Shown in pieces: positions 11,117-20,934 of a stretch of DNA of 64,000 nt. Made by a program: the position numbers and the translations under genes. The stretch comes from Brassica napus (Eukaryota; Streptophyta; Magnoliopsida; Brassicales; Brassicaceae). Every line of letters starts with the position of its first letter. The stretch's first letter is position 1. The notes beneath the pieces were generated by a model. The model made no database searches and was not told the origin of the DNA. It was given only the letters and a program-made list of their open reading frames with translations. The stretch lies in contig NW_026016875.1 in the NCBI RefSeq assembly GCF_020379485.1, forward strand, positions 1 to 64,000, written 5' to 3'.

Positions 11117-11493
11117 TTTTATTTTTTAATTTTTTTTTAGCCTAAAACGAGTTTAAACTTGGAAACCTCATAACTTTTGAACCGTGAGGAACTACGTCGC
11201 CCATAGCACCATTTCGGAAAGCCCCAGAAACCATAATGGGCGGTGAATAGGGGGCGCAATTTTTCGGGCTCAAATTCAGCCGTTTTGACCCTCAAACGGG
11301 CTGCGGAAAGTTATGGCACGTAAAAAAGATCGAAAGCGGATTCTCAAGGTGTTTTTGATGCTTTCTTAACGCCGTTAACCTCGATGCACTTTTTCGCTCG
11401 AAACAAAACGGCAAGAAAATCATGTGGGCCCCACGGCCTTACACTTGGATTGGCCGGGAAAAGGATATATAGAAACGAGAGTGATGTACTGAC

Positions 11494-11613
11494 GGGTGCG
11501 ATCATACCAGCACTAATGCACCGGATCCCATCAGAACTCCGCAGTTAAGCGTGCTTGGGCGAGAGTAGTACTAGGATGGGTGACCTCCCGGGAAGTCCTC
11601 GTGTTGCACCCCT
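11494..11613 (+). rRNA. 5S: 5S rRNA copy 24
   Basis: 120 nt; 9-T tail; 497-bp unit. Confidence 0.97.
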
Positions 11614-11990
11614 TTTTATTTTTTAATTTTTTTTTAGCCTAAAACGAGTTTAAACTTGGAAACCTCATAACTTTTGAACCGTGAGGAACTACGTCGCCCA
11701 TAGCACCATTTCGGAAAGCCCCAGAAACCATAATGGGCGGTGAATAGGGGGCGCAATTTTTCGGGCTCAAATTCAGCCGTTTTGACCCTCAAACGGGCTG
11801 CGGAAAGTTATGGCACGTAAAAAAGATCGAAAGCGGATTCTCAAGGTGTTTTTGATGCTTTCTTAACGCCGTTAACCTCGATGCACTTTTTCGCTCGAAA
11901 CAAAACGGCAAGAAAATCATGTGGGCCCCACGGCCTTACACTTGGATTGGCCGGGAAAAGGATATATAGAAACGAGAGTGATGTACTGAC

Positions 11991-12110
11991 GGGTGCGATC
12001 ATACCAGCACTAATGCACCGGATCCCATCAGAACTCCGCAGTTAAGCGTGCTTGGGCGAGAGTAGTACTAGGATGGGTGACCTCCCGGGAAGTCCTCGTG
12101 TTGCACCCCT
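11991..12110 (+). rRNA. 5S: 5S rRNA copy 25
   Basis: 120 nt; 9-T tail; 497-bp unit. Confidence 0.97.
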
Positions 12111-12487
12111 TTTTATTTTTTAATTTTTTTTTAGCCTAAAACGAGTTTAAACTTGGAAACCTCATAACTTTTGAACCGTGAGGAACTACGTCGCCCATAG
12201 CACCATTTCGGAAAGCCCCAGAAACCATAATGGGCGGTGAATAGGGGGCGCAATTTTTCGGGCTCAAATTCAGCCGTTTTGACCCTCAAACGGGCTGCGG
12301 AAAGTTATGGCACGTAAAAAAGATCGAAAGCGGATTCTCAAGGTGTTTTTGATGCTTTCTTAACGCCGTTAACCTCGATGCACTTTTTCGCTCGAAACAA
12401 AACGGCAAGAAAATCATGTGGGCCCCACGGCCTTACACTTGGATTGGCCGGGAAAAGGATATATAGAAACGAGAGTGATGTACTGAC

Positions 12488-12607
12488 GGGTGCGATCATA
12501 CCAGCACTAATGCACCGGATCCCATCAGAACTCCGCAGTTAAGCGTGCTTGGGCGAGAGTAGTACTAGGATGGGTGACCTCCCGGGAAGTCCTCGTGTTG
12601 CACCCCT
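12488..12607 (+). rRNA. 5S: 5S rRNA copy 26
   Basis: 120 nt; 9-T tail; 497-bp unit. Confidence 0.97.
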
Positions 12608-12984
12608 TTTTATTTTTTAATTTTTTTTTAGCCTAAAACGAGTTTAAACTTGGAAACCTCATAACTTTTGAACCGTGAGGAACTACGTCGCCCATAGCAC
12701 CATTTCGGAAAGCCCCAGAAACCATAATGGGCGGTGAATAGGGGGCGCAATTTTTCGGGCTCAAATTCAGCCGTTTTGACCCTCAAACGGGCTGCGGAAA
12801 GTTATGGCACGTAAAAAAGATCGAAAGCGGATTCTCAAGGTGTTTTTGATGCTTTCTTAACGCCGTTAACCTCGATGCACTTTTTCGCTCGAAACAAAAC
12901 GGCAAGAAAATCATGTGGGCCCCACGGCCTTACACTTGGATTGGCCGGGAAAAGGATATATAGAAACGAGAGTGATGTACTGAC

Positions 12985-13104
12985 GGGTGCGATCATACCA
13001 GCACTAATGCACCGGATCCCATCAGAACTCCGCAGTTAAGCGTGCTTGGGCGAGAGTAGTACTAGGATGGGTGACCTCCCGGGAAGTCCTCGTGTTGCAC
13101 CCCT
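12985..13104 (+). rRNA. 5S: 5S rRNA copy 27
   Basis: 120 nt; aberrant tail T12-AA-T7 (the first A is T); 495-bp unit. Confidence 0.97.
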
Positions 13105-13479
13105 TTTTTTTTTTTAATTTTTTTAGCCTAAAACGAGTTTAAACTTGGAAACCTCATAACTTTTGAACCGTGAGGAACTACGTCGCCCATAGCACCATTT
13201 CGGAAAGCCCCAGAAACCATAATGGGCGGTGAATAGGGGGCGCAATTTTTCGGGCTCAAATTCAGCCGTTTTGACCCTCAAACGGGCTGCGGAAAGTTAT
13301 GGCACGTAAAAAAGATCGAAAGCGGATTCTCAAGGTGTTTTTGATGCTTTCTTAACGCCGTTAACCTCGATGCACTTTTTCGCTCGAAACAAAACGGCAA
13401 GAAAATCATGTGGGCCCCACGGCCTTACACTTGGATTGGCCGGGAAAAGGATATATAGAAACGAGAGTGATGTACTGAC

Positions 13480-13599
13480 GGGTGCGATCATACCAGCACT
13501 AATGCACCGGATCCCATCAGAACTCCGCAGTTAAGCGTGCTTGGGCGAGAGTAGTACTAGGATGGGTGACCTCCCGGGAAGTCCTCGTGTTGCACCCCT
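13480..13599 (+). rRNA. 5S: 5S rRNA copy 28
   Basis: 120 nt; 9-T tail; 497-bp unit. First of 27 units that read as identical. Confidence 0.97.
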
Positions 13600-13976
13600 T
13601 TTTATTTTTTAATTTTTTTTTAGCCTAAAACGAGTTTAAACTTGGAAACCTCATAACTTTTGAACCGTGAGGAACTACGTCGCCCATAGCACCATTTCGG
13701 AAAGCCCCAGAAACCATAATGGGCGGTGAATAGGGGGCGCAATTTTTCGGGCTCAAATTCAGCCGTTTTGACCCTCAAACGGGCTGCGGAAAGTTATGGC
13801 ACGTAAAAAAGATCGAAAGCGGATTCTCAAGGTGTTTTTGATGCTTTCTTAACGCCGTTAACCTCGATGCACTTTTTCGCTCGAAACAAAACGGCAAGAA
13901 AATCATGTGGGCCCCACGGCCTTACACTTGGATTGGCCGGGAAAAGGATATATAGAAACGAGAGTGATGTACTGAC

Positions 13977-14096
13977 GGGTGCGATCATACCAGCACTAAT
14001 GCACCGGATCCCATCAGAACTCCGCAGTTAAGCGTGCTTGGGCGAGAGTAGTACTAGGATGGGTGACCTCCCGGGAAGTCCTCGTGTTGCACCCCT
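13977..14096 (+). rRNA. 5S: 5S rRNA copy 29
   Basis: 120 nt; 9-T tail; 497-bp unit. Confidence 0.97.
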
Positions 14097-14502
14097 TTTT
14101 ATTTTTTAATTTTTTTTTAGCCTAAAACGAGTTTAAACTTGGAAACCTCATAACTTTTGAACCGTGAGGAACTACGTCGCCCATAGCACCATTTCGGAAA
14201 GCCCCAGAAACCATAATGGGCGGTGAATAGGGGGCGCAATTTTTCGGGCTCAAATTCAGCCGTTTTGACCCTCAAACGGGCTGCGGAAAGTTATGGCACG
14301 TAAAAAAGATCGAAAGCGGATTCTCAAGGTGTTTTTGATGCTTTCTTAACGCCGTTAACCTCGATGCACTTTTTCGCTCGAAACAAAACGGCAAGAAAAT
14401 CATGTGGGCCCCACGGCCTTACACTTGGATTGGCCGGGAAAAGGATATATAGAAACGAGAGTGATGTACTGACGGGTGCGATCATACCAGCACTAATGCA
14501 CC

Positions 14503-14508
14503 GGATCC
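14503..14508 (+). other. Conserved BamHI site in 5S gene
   Basis: GGATCC at +30 to +35 recurs once per unit because it lies in the conserved gene. BamHI digestion would therefore yield a ladder of about 497 bp across the array, the classical signature of plant 5S repeats. Confidence 0.95.
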
Positions 14509-14522
14509 CATCAGAACTCCGC

Positions 14523-14537
14523 AGTTAAGCGTGCTTG
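14523..14537 (+). promoter_or_regulatory. 5S internal promoter A box
   Basis: AGTTAAGCGTGCTTG at +50 to +64 is the first block of the type 1 polymerase III internal control region. The position is assigned from the eukaryotic 5S consensus. It is unchanged in all copies I read, including copy 1. Confidence 0.9.
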
Positions 14538-14539
14538 GG

Positions 14540-14545
14540 CGAGAG
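14540..14545 (+). promoter_or_regulatory. 5S internal promoter intermediate element
   Basis: CGAGAG at +67 to +72, between the A and C boxes, is part of the TFIIIA contact region. It is lengthened by AG only in copy 129. Confidence 0.88.
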
Positions 14546-14552
14546 TAGTACT

Positions 14553-14570
14553 AGGATGGGTGACCTCCCG
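14553..14570 (+). promoter_or_regulatory. 5S internal promoter C box
   Basis: AGGATGGGTGACCTCCCG at +80 to +97 is the main TFIIIA binding block. It is altered only in copy 1, which lacks a G here. Confidence 0.9.
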
Positions 14571-14593
14571 GGAAGTCCTCGTGTTGCACCCCT

Positions 14594-14615
14594 TTTTATT
14601 TTTTAATTTTTTTTT
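14594..14615 (+). terminator. Polymerase III oligo-T terminator, three runs
   Basis: Directly after the gene, T5 (including the last base of the 120-nt gene, 14593), A, T6, AA, T9 forms three consecutive T runs, each long enough for Pol III release. The later runs can act as back-up. The length of the last run (9 or 8) is the main polymorphism of the array. Confidence 0.93.
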
Positions 14616-14674
14616 AGCCTAAAACGAGTTTAAACTTGGAAACCTCATAACTTTTGAACCGTGAGGAACTACGT

Positions 14675-14719
14675 CGCCCATAGCACCATTTCGGAAAGCC
14701 CCAGAAACCATAATGGGCG
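14675..14719. repeat. Spacer inverted repeat CGCCCAT / ATGGGCG
   Basis: Perfect 7-bp arms at 14675-14681 and 14713-14719 with a 31-nt loop, repeated in each spacer. The arms are short and could be chance. Confidence 0.6.
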
Positions 14720-14753
14720 GTGAATAGGGGGCGCAATTTTTCGGGCTCAAATT

Positions 14754-14780
14754 CAGCCGTTTTGACCCTCAAACGGGCTG
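14754..14780. repeat. Imperfect spacer palindrome around CCC
   Basis: CAGCCGTTTTGA and TCAAACGGGCTG flank a CCC centre. The arms pair along their length with one offset on each side (CAGCC with GGCTG, GTTTGA with TCAAAC). It is present in every spacer except unit 1, where the left arm is scrambled. Confidence 0.65.
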
Positions 14781-14842
14781 CGGAAAGTTATGGCACGTAA
14801 AAAAGATCGAAAGCGGATTCTCAAGGTGTTTTTGATGCTTTC

Positions 14843-14855
14843 TTAACGCCGTTAA
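14843..14855. repeat. Spacer palindrome TTAACG-C-CGTTAA
   Basis: Two perfect 6-bp arms around a single C, overlapping an HpaI site (GTTAAC, 14851-14856). It is found once per unit. Confidence 0.7.
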
Positions 14856-14900
14856 CCTCGATGCACTTTTTCGCTCGAAACAAAACGGCAAGAAAATCAT

Positions 14901-14911
14901 GTGGGCCCCAC
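14901..14911. repeat. Spacer palindrome GTGGG-C-CCCAC with GGGCCC core
   Basis: Perfect 5-bp arms around one C. Run-length changes here occur in units 4, 11 and 12 and in the leading spacer of copy 1, where the motif reads as its own reverse complement. Confidence 0.7.
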
Positions 14912-14933
14912 GGCCTTACACTTGGATTGGCCG
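14911..14933. repeat. CGGCC / GGCCG hairpin ahead of the TATA box
   Basis: 5-bp arms at 14911-14915 and 14929-14933 with a 13-nt loop, ending 9 bases before TATATA. The stem is GC-only and repeated in each unit, but short. Confidence 0.55.
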
Positions 14934-14942
14934 GGAAAAGGA

Positions 14943-14948
14943 TATATA
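14943..14948 (+). promoter_or_regulatory. TATATA element at -28 of the next 5S gene
   Basis: TATATA lies at -28 to -23 relative to the start at 14971. This is the position of the TATA-like element needed for plant 5S transcription. I saw it before every gene except copy 1. Confidence 0.9.
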
Positions 14949-14952
14949 GAAA

Positions 14953-14967
14953 CGAGAGTGATGTACT
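14953..14967 (+). promoter_or_regulatory. Upstream echo of the internal promoter (CGAGAGT...GTACT)
   Basis: CGAGAGTGATGTACT at -18 to -4 resembles CGAGAGTAGTACT at +67 to +79 of the gene: both carry CGAGAGT followed by GTACT, with three bases between them here and one in the gene. It recurs in each unit. A role is inference only. Confidence 0.5.
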
Positions 14968-14969
14968 GA

Positions 14970-14970
14970 C
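14970..14970 (+). promoter_or_regulatory. C at -1 of 5S genes
   Basis: The base before each start is C, as in angiosperm 5S promoters. The GC dinucleotide reported at about -12 in Arabidopsis is not present; TG stands there. Confidence 0.8.
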
Positions 14971-15090
14971 GGGTGCGATCATACCAGCACTAATGCACCG
15001 GATCCCATCAGAACTCCGCAGTTAAGCGTGCTTGGGCGAGAGTAGTACTAGGATGGGTGACCTCCCGGGAAGTCCTCGTGTTGCACCCCT
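14971..15090 (+). rRNA. 5S: 5S rRNA copy 31
   Basis: 120 nt; 9-T tail; 497-bp unit. Confidence 0.97.
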
Positions 15091-15467
15091 TTTTATTTTT
15101 TAATTTTTTTTTAGCCTAAAACGAGTTTAAACTTGGAAACCTCATAACTTTTGAACCGTGAGGAACTACGTCGCCCATAGCACCATTTCGGAAAGCCCCA
15201 GAAACCATAATGGGCGGTGAATAGGGGGCGCAATTTTTCGGGCTCAAATTCAGCCGTTTTGACCCTCAAACGGGCTGCGGAAAGTTATGGCACGTAAAAA
15301 AGATCGAAAGCGGATTCTCAAGGTGTTTTTGATGCTTTCTTAACGCCGTTAACCTCGATGCACTTTTTCGCTCGAAACAAAACGGCAAGAAAATCATGTG
15401 GGCCCCACGGCCTTACACTTGGATTGGCCGGGAAAAGGATATATAGAAACGAGAGTGATGTACTGAC

Positions 15468-15587
15468 GGGTGCGATCATACCAGCACTAATGCACCGGAT
15501 CCCATCAGAACTCCGCAGTTAAGCGTGCTTGGGCGAGAGTAGTACTAGGATGGGTGACCTCCCGGGAAGTCCTCGTGTTGCACCCCT
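15468..15587 (+). rRNA. 5S: 5S rRNA copy 32
   Basis: 120 nt; 9-T tail; 497-bp unit. Confidence 0.97.
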
Positions 15588-15964
15588 TTTTATTTTTTAA
15601 TTTTTTTTTAGCCTAAAACGAGTTTAAACTTGGAAACCTCATAACTTTTGAACCGTGAGGAACTACGTCGCCCATAGCACCATTTCGGAAAGCCCCAGAA
15701 ACCATAATGGGCGGTGAATAGGGGGCGCAATTTTTCGGGCTCAAATTCAGCCGTTTTGACCCTCAAACGGGCTGCGGAAAGTTATGGCACGTAAAAAAGA
15801 TCGAAAGCGGATTCTCAAGGTGTTTTTGATGCTTTCTTAACGCCGTTAACCTCGATGCACTTTTTCGCTCGAAACAAAACGGCAAGAAAATCATGTGGGC
15901 CCCACGGCCTTACACTTGGATTGGCCGGGAAAAGGATATATAGAAACGAGAGTGATGTACTGAC

Positions 15965-16084
15965 GGGTGCGATCATACCAGCACTAATGCACCGGATCCC
16001 ATCAGAACTCCGCAGTTAAGCGTGCTTGGGCGAGAGTAGTACTAGGATGGGTGACCTCCCGGGAAGTCCTCGTGTTGCACCCCT
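15965..16084 (+). rRNA. 5S: 5S rRNA copy 33
   Basis: 120 nt; 9-T tail; 497-bp unit. Confidence 0.97.
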
Positions 16085-16461
16085 TTTTATTTTTTAATTT
16101 TTTTTTAGCCTAAAACGAGTTTAAACTTGGAAACCTCATAACTTTTGAACCGTGAGGAACTACGTCGCCCATAGCACCATTTCGGAAAGCCCCAGAAACC
16201 ATAATGGGCGGTGAATAGGGGGCGCAATTTTTCGGGCTCAAATTCAGCCGTTTTGACCCTCAAACGGGCTGCGGAAAGTTATGGCACGTAAAAAAGATCG
16301 AAAGCGGATTCTCAAGGTGTTTTTGATGCTTTCTTAACGCCGTTAACCTCGATGCACTTTTTCGCTCGAAACAAAACGGCAAGAAAATCATGTGGGCCCC
16401 ACGGCCTTACACTTGGATTGGCCGGGAAAAGGATATATAGAAACGAGAGTGATGTACTGAC

Positions 16462-16581
16462 GGGTGCGATCATACCAGCACTAATGCACCGGATCCCATC
16501 AGAACTCCGCAGTTAAGCGTGCTTGGGCGAGAGTAGTACTAGGATGGGTGACCTCCCGGGAAGTCCTCGTGTTGCACCCCT
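16462..16581 (+). rRNA. 5S: 5S rRNA copy 34
   Basis: 120 nt; 9-T tail; 497-bp unit. Confidence 0.97.
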
Positions 16582-16958
16582 TTTTATTTTTTAATTTTTT
16601 TTTAGCCTAAAACGAGTTTAAACTTGGAAACCTCATAACTTTTGAACCGTGAGGAACTACGTCGCCCATAGCACCATTTCGGAAAGCCCCAGAAACCATA
16701 ATGGGCGGTGAATAGGGGGCGCAATTTTTCGGGCTCAAATTCAGCCGTTTTGACCCTCAAACGGGCTGCGGAAAGTTATGGCACGTAAAAAAGATCGAAA
16801 GCGGATTCTCAAGGTGTTTTTGATGCTTTCTTAACGCCGTTAACCTCGATGCACTTTTTCGCTCGAAACAAAACGGCAAGAAAATCATGTGGGCCCCACG
16901 GCCTTACACTTGGATTGGCCGGGAAAAGGATATATAGAAACGAGAGTGATGTACTGAC

Positions 16959-17078
16959 GGGTGCGATCATACCAGCACTAATGCACCGGATCCCATCAGA
17001 ACTCCGCAGTTAAGCGTGCTTGGGCGAGAGTAGTACTAGGATGGGTGACCTCCCGGGAAGTCCTCGTGTTGCACCCCT
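16959..17078 (+). rRNA. 5S: 5S rRNA copy 35
   Basis: 120 nt; 9-T tail; 497-bp unit. Confidence 0.97.
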
Positions 17079-17455
17079 TTTTATTTTTTAATTTTTTTTT
17101 AGCCTAAAACGAGTTTAAACTTGGAAACCTCATAACTTTTGAACCGTGAGGAACTACGTCGCCCATAGCACCATTTCGGAAAGCCCCAGAAACCATAATG
17201 GGCGGTGAATAGGGGGCGCAATTTTTCGGGCTCAAATTCAGCCGTTTTGACCCTCAAACGGGCTGCGGAAAGTTATGGCACGTAAAAAAGATCGAAAGCG
17301 GATTCTCAAGGTGTTTTTGATGCTTTCTTAACGCCGTTAACCTCGATGCACTTTTTCGCTCGAAACAAAACGGCAAGAAAATCATGTGGGCCCCACGGCC
17401 TTACACTTGGATTGGCCGGGAAAAGGATATATAGAAACGAGAGTGATGTACTGAC

Positions 17456-17575
17456 GGGTGCGATCATACCAGCACTAATGCACCGGATCCCATCAGAACT
17501 CCGCAGTTAAGCGTGCTTGGGCGAGAGTAGTACTAGGATGGGTGACCTCCCGGGAAGTCCTCGTGTTGCACCCCT
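17456..17575 (+). rRNA. 5S: 5S rRNA copy 36
   Basis: 120 nt; 9-T tail; 497-bp unit. Confidence 0.97.
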
Positions 17576-17952
17576 TTTTATTTTTTAATTTTTTTTTAGC
17601 CTAAAACGAGTTTAAACTTGGAAACCTCATAACTTTTGAACCGTGAGGAACTACGTCGCCCATAGCACCATTTCGGAAAGCCCCAGAAACCATAATGGGC
17701 GGTGAATAGGGGGCGCAATTTTTCGGGCTCAAATTCAGCCGTTTTGACCCTCAAACGGGCTGCGGAAAGTTATGGCACGTAAAAAAGATCGAAAGCGGAT
17801 TCTCAAGGTGTTTTTGATGCTTTCTTAACGCCGTTAACCTCGATGCACTTTTTCGCTCGAAACAAAACGGCAAGAAAATCATGTGGGCCCCACGGCCTTA
17901 CACTTGGATTGGCCGGGAAAAGGATATATAGAAACGAGAGTGATGTACTGAC

Positions 17953-18072
17953 GGGTGCGATCATACCAGCACTAATGCACCGGATCCCATCAGAACTCCG
18001 CAGTTAAGCGTGCTTGGGCGAGAGTAGTACTAGGATGGGTGACCTCCCGGGAAGTCCTCGTGTTGCACCCCT
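17953..18072 (+). rRNA. 5S: 5S rRNA copy 37
   Basis: 120 nt; 9-T tail; 497-bp unit. Confidence 0.97.
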
Positions 18073-18449
18073 TTTTATTTTTTAATTTTTTTTTAGCCTA
18101 AAACGAGTTTAAACTTGGAAACCTCATAACTTTTGAACCGTGAGGAACTACGTCGCCCATAGCACCATTTCGGAAAGCCCCAGAAACCATAATGGGCGGT
18201 GAATAGGGGGCGCAATTTTTCGGGCTCAAATTCAGCCGTTTTGACCCTCAAACGGGCTGCGGAAAGTTATGGCACGTAAAAAAGATCGAAAGCGGATTCT
18301 CAAGGTGTTTTTGATGCTTTCTTAACGCCGTTAACCTCGATGCACTTTTTCGCTCGAAACAAAACGGCAAGAAAATCATGTGGGCCCCACGGCCTTACAC
18401 TTGGATTGGCCGGGAAAAGGATATATAGAAACGAGAGTGATGTACTGAC

Positions 18450-18569
18450 GGGTGCGATCATACCAGCACTAATGCACCGGATCCCATCAGAACTCCGCAG
18501 TTAAGCGTGCTTGGGCGAGAGTAGTACTAGGATGGGTGACCTCCCGGGAAGTCCTCGTGTTGCACCCCT
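18450..18569 (+). rRNA. 5S: 5S rRNA copy 38
   Basis: 120 nt; 9-T tail; 497-bp unit. Confidence 0.97.
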
Positions 18570-18946
18570 TTTTATTTTTTAATTTTTTTTTAGCCTAAAA
18601 CGAGTTTAAACTTGGAAACCTCATAACTTTTGAACCGTGAGGAACTACGTCGCCCATAGCACCATTTCGGAAAGCCCCAGAAACCATAATGGGCGGTGAA
18701 TAGGGGGCGCAATTTTTCGGGCTCAAATTCAGCCGTTTTGACCCTCAAACGGGCTGCGGAAAGTTATGGCACGTAAAAAAGATCGAAAGCGGATTCTCAA
18801 GGTGTTTTTGATGCTTTCTTAACGCCGTTAACCTCGATGCACTTTTTCGCTCGAAACAAAACGGCAAGAAAATCATGTGGGCCCCACGGCCTTACACTTG
18901 GATTGGCCGGGAAAAGGATATATAGAAACGAGAGTGATGTACTGAC

Positions 18947-19066
18947 GGGTGCGATCATACCAGCACTAATGCACCGGATCCCATCAGAACTCCGCAGTTA
19001 AGCGTGCTTGGGCGAGAGTAGTACTAGGATGGGTGACCTCCCGGGAAGTCCTCGTGTTGCACCCCT
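18947..19066 (+). rRNA. 5S: 5S rRNA copy 39
   Basis: 120 nt; 9-T tail; 497-bp unit. Confidence 0.97.
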
Positions 19067-19443
19067 TTTTATTTTTTAATTTTTTTTTAGCCTAAAACGA
19101 GTTTAAACTTGGAAACCTCATAACTTTTGAACCGTGAGGAACTACGTCGCCCATAGCACCATTTCGGAAAGCCCCAGAAACCATAATGGGCGGTGAATAG
19201 GGGGCGCAATTTTTCGGGCTCAAATTCAGCCGTTTTGACCCTCAAACGGGCTGCGGAAAGTTATGGCACGTAAAAAAGATCGAAAGCGGATTCTCAAGGT
19301 GTTTTTGATGCTTTCTTAACGCCGTTAACCTCGATGCACTTTTTCGCTCGAAACAAAACGGCAAGAAAATCATGTGGGCCCCACGGCCTTACACTTGGAT
19401 TGGCCGGGAAAAGGATATATAGAAACGAGAGTGATGTACTGAC

Positions 19444-19563
19444 GGGTGCGATCATACCAGCACTAATGCACCGGATCCCATCAGAACTCCGCAGTTAAGC
19501 GTGCTTGGGCGAGAGTAGTACTAGGATGGGTGACCTCCCGGGAAGTCCTCGTGTTGCACCCCT
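19444..19563 (+). rRNA. 5S: 5S rRNA copy 40
   Basis: 120 nt; 9-T tail; 497-bp unit. Confidence 0.97.
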
Positions 19564-19940
19564 TTTTATTTTTTAATTTTTTTTTAGCCTAAAACGAGTT
19601 TAAACTTGGAAACCTCATAACTTTTGAACCGTGAGGAACTACGTCGCCCATAGCACCATTTCGGAAAGCCCCAGAAACCATAATGGGCGGTGAATAGGGG
19701 GCGCAATTTTTCGGGCTCAAATTCAGCCGTTTTGACCCTCAAACGGGCTGCGGAAAGTTATGGCACGTAAAAAAGATCGAAAGCGGATTCTCAAGGTGTT
19801 TTTGATGCTTTCTTAACGCCGTTAACCTCGATGCACTTTTTCGCTCGAAACAAAACGGCAAGAAAATCATGTGGGCCCCACGGCCTTACACTTGGATTGG
19901 CCGGGAAAAGGATATATAGAAACGAGAGTGATGTACTGAC

Positions 19941-20060
19941 GGGTGCGATCATACCAGCACTAATGCACCGGATCCCATCAGAACTCCGCAGTTAAGCGTG
20001 CTTGGGCGAGAGTAGTACTAGGATGGGTGACCTCCCGGGAAGTCCTCGTGTTGCACCCCT
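19941..20060 (+). rRNA. 5S: 5S rRNA copy 41
   Basis: 120 nt; 9-T tail; 497-bp unit. Confidence 0.97.
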
Positions 20061-20437
20061 TTTTATTTTTTAATTTTTTTTTAGCCTAAAACGAGTTTAA
20101 ACTTGGAAACCTCATAACTTTTGAACCGTGAGGAACTACGTCGCCCATAGCACCATTTCGGAAAGCCCCAGAAACCATAATGGGCGGTGAATAGGGGGCG
20201 CAATTTTTCGGGCTCAAATTCAGCCGTTTTGACCCTCAAACGGGCTGCGGAAAGTTATGGCACGTAAAAAAGATCGAAAGCGGATTCTCAAGGTGTTTTT
20301 GATGCTTTCTTAACGCCGTTAACCTCGATGCACTTTTTCGCTCGAAACAAAACGGCAAGAAAATCATGTGGGCCCCACGGCCTTACACTTGGATTGGCCG
20401 GGAAAAGGATATATAGAAACGAGAGTGATGTACTGAC

Positions 20438-20557
20438 GGGTGCGATCATACCAGCACTAATGCACCGGATCCCATCAGAACTCCGCAGTTAAGCGTGCTT
20501 GGGCGAGAGTAGTACTAGGATGGGTGACCTCCCGGGAAGTCCTCGTGTTGCACCCCT
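20438..20557 (+). rRNA. 5S: 5S rRNA copy 42
   Basis: 120 nt; 9-T tail; 497-bp unit. Confidence 0.97.
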
Positions 20558-20934
20558 TTTTATTTTTTAATTTTTTTTTAGCCTAAAACGAGTTTAAACT
20601 TGGAAACCTCATAACTTTTGAACCGTGAGGAACTACGTCGCCCATAGCACCATTTCGGAAAGCCCCAGAAACCATAATGGGCGGTGAATAGGGGGCGCAA
20701 TTTTTCGGGCTCAAATTCAGCCGTTTTGACCCTCAAACGGGCTGCGGAAAGTTATGGCACGTAAAAAAGATCGAAAGCGGATTCTCAAGGTGTTTTTGAT
20801 GCTTTCTTAACGCCGTTAACCTCGATGCACTTTTTCGCTCGAAACAAAACGGCAAGAAAATCATGTGGGCCCCACGGCCTTACACTTGGATTGGCCGGGA
20901 AAAGGATATATAGAAACGAGAGTGATGTACTGAC

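Larger units (their letters stand above)
14474..14593 (+). rRNA. 5S: 5S rRNA copy 30 (reference copy)
   Basis: 5S rRNA is a structural RNA of the large ribosomal subunit, transcribed by RNA polymerase III and bound by TFIIIA and ribosomal proteins L5/L11. The 120 nt match the land-plant 5S sequence I know throughout: GGGTGCGATC at the 5' end, GGATCC at +30 to +35, AGTTAAGCGTGCTTG at +50 to +64, the GTAGTACTAGGATGGGTGAC stretch in the C-box region, and TTGCACCCCT at the 3' end. The two ends pair as helix I. Relative to Arabidopsis (GGATGCG / TTGCATCC), the A:U pair at position 3 is G:C here, a compensated change. It lies between identical copies 497 bp away on each side. The start was set by the conserved G following the -1 C and by helix I pairing. 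It is probably functional. Expression of individual copies cannot be read from sequence, because plants silence many 5S repeats epigenetically. Confidence 0.99.
14594..14970 (+). other. Reference 5S non-transcribed spacer (377 bp)
   Basis: This stretch has no gene. In order it holds the oligo-T terminator (14594-14615), a region with a 7-bp inverted repeat (14675-14719), an imperfect 27-bp palindrome (14754-14780), an A-rich stretch (six A after CACGT at 14794-14804), a TTAACGCCGTTAA palindrome (14843-14855), a GTGGGCCCCAC palindrome (14901-14911), a CGGCC/GGCCG hairpin (14911-14933) and the promoter of the next gene (14943-14970). All six frames are short and closed. The unit length is not a multiple of three, so no frame continues from unit to unit. 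Spacers of this kind evolve fast, and I cannot assign a plant family from it. Confidence 0.93.

Noticed and set aside
14782..14804. An additional Pol III terminator for antisense transcription at the six-A run
   Set aside because: Six A reads as six T on the other strand, but there is no Pol III promoter or RNA gene in that orientation.
14474..14970. Nucleosome phasing at three per 497-bp unit
   Set aside because: The length is close to three times 166 bp, but nothing in the sequence itself supports it, so I do not claim it.
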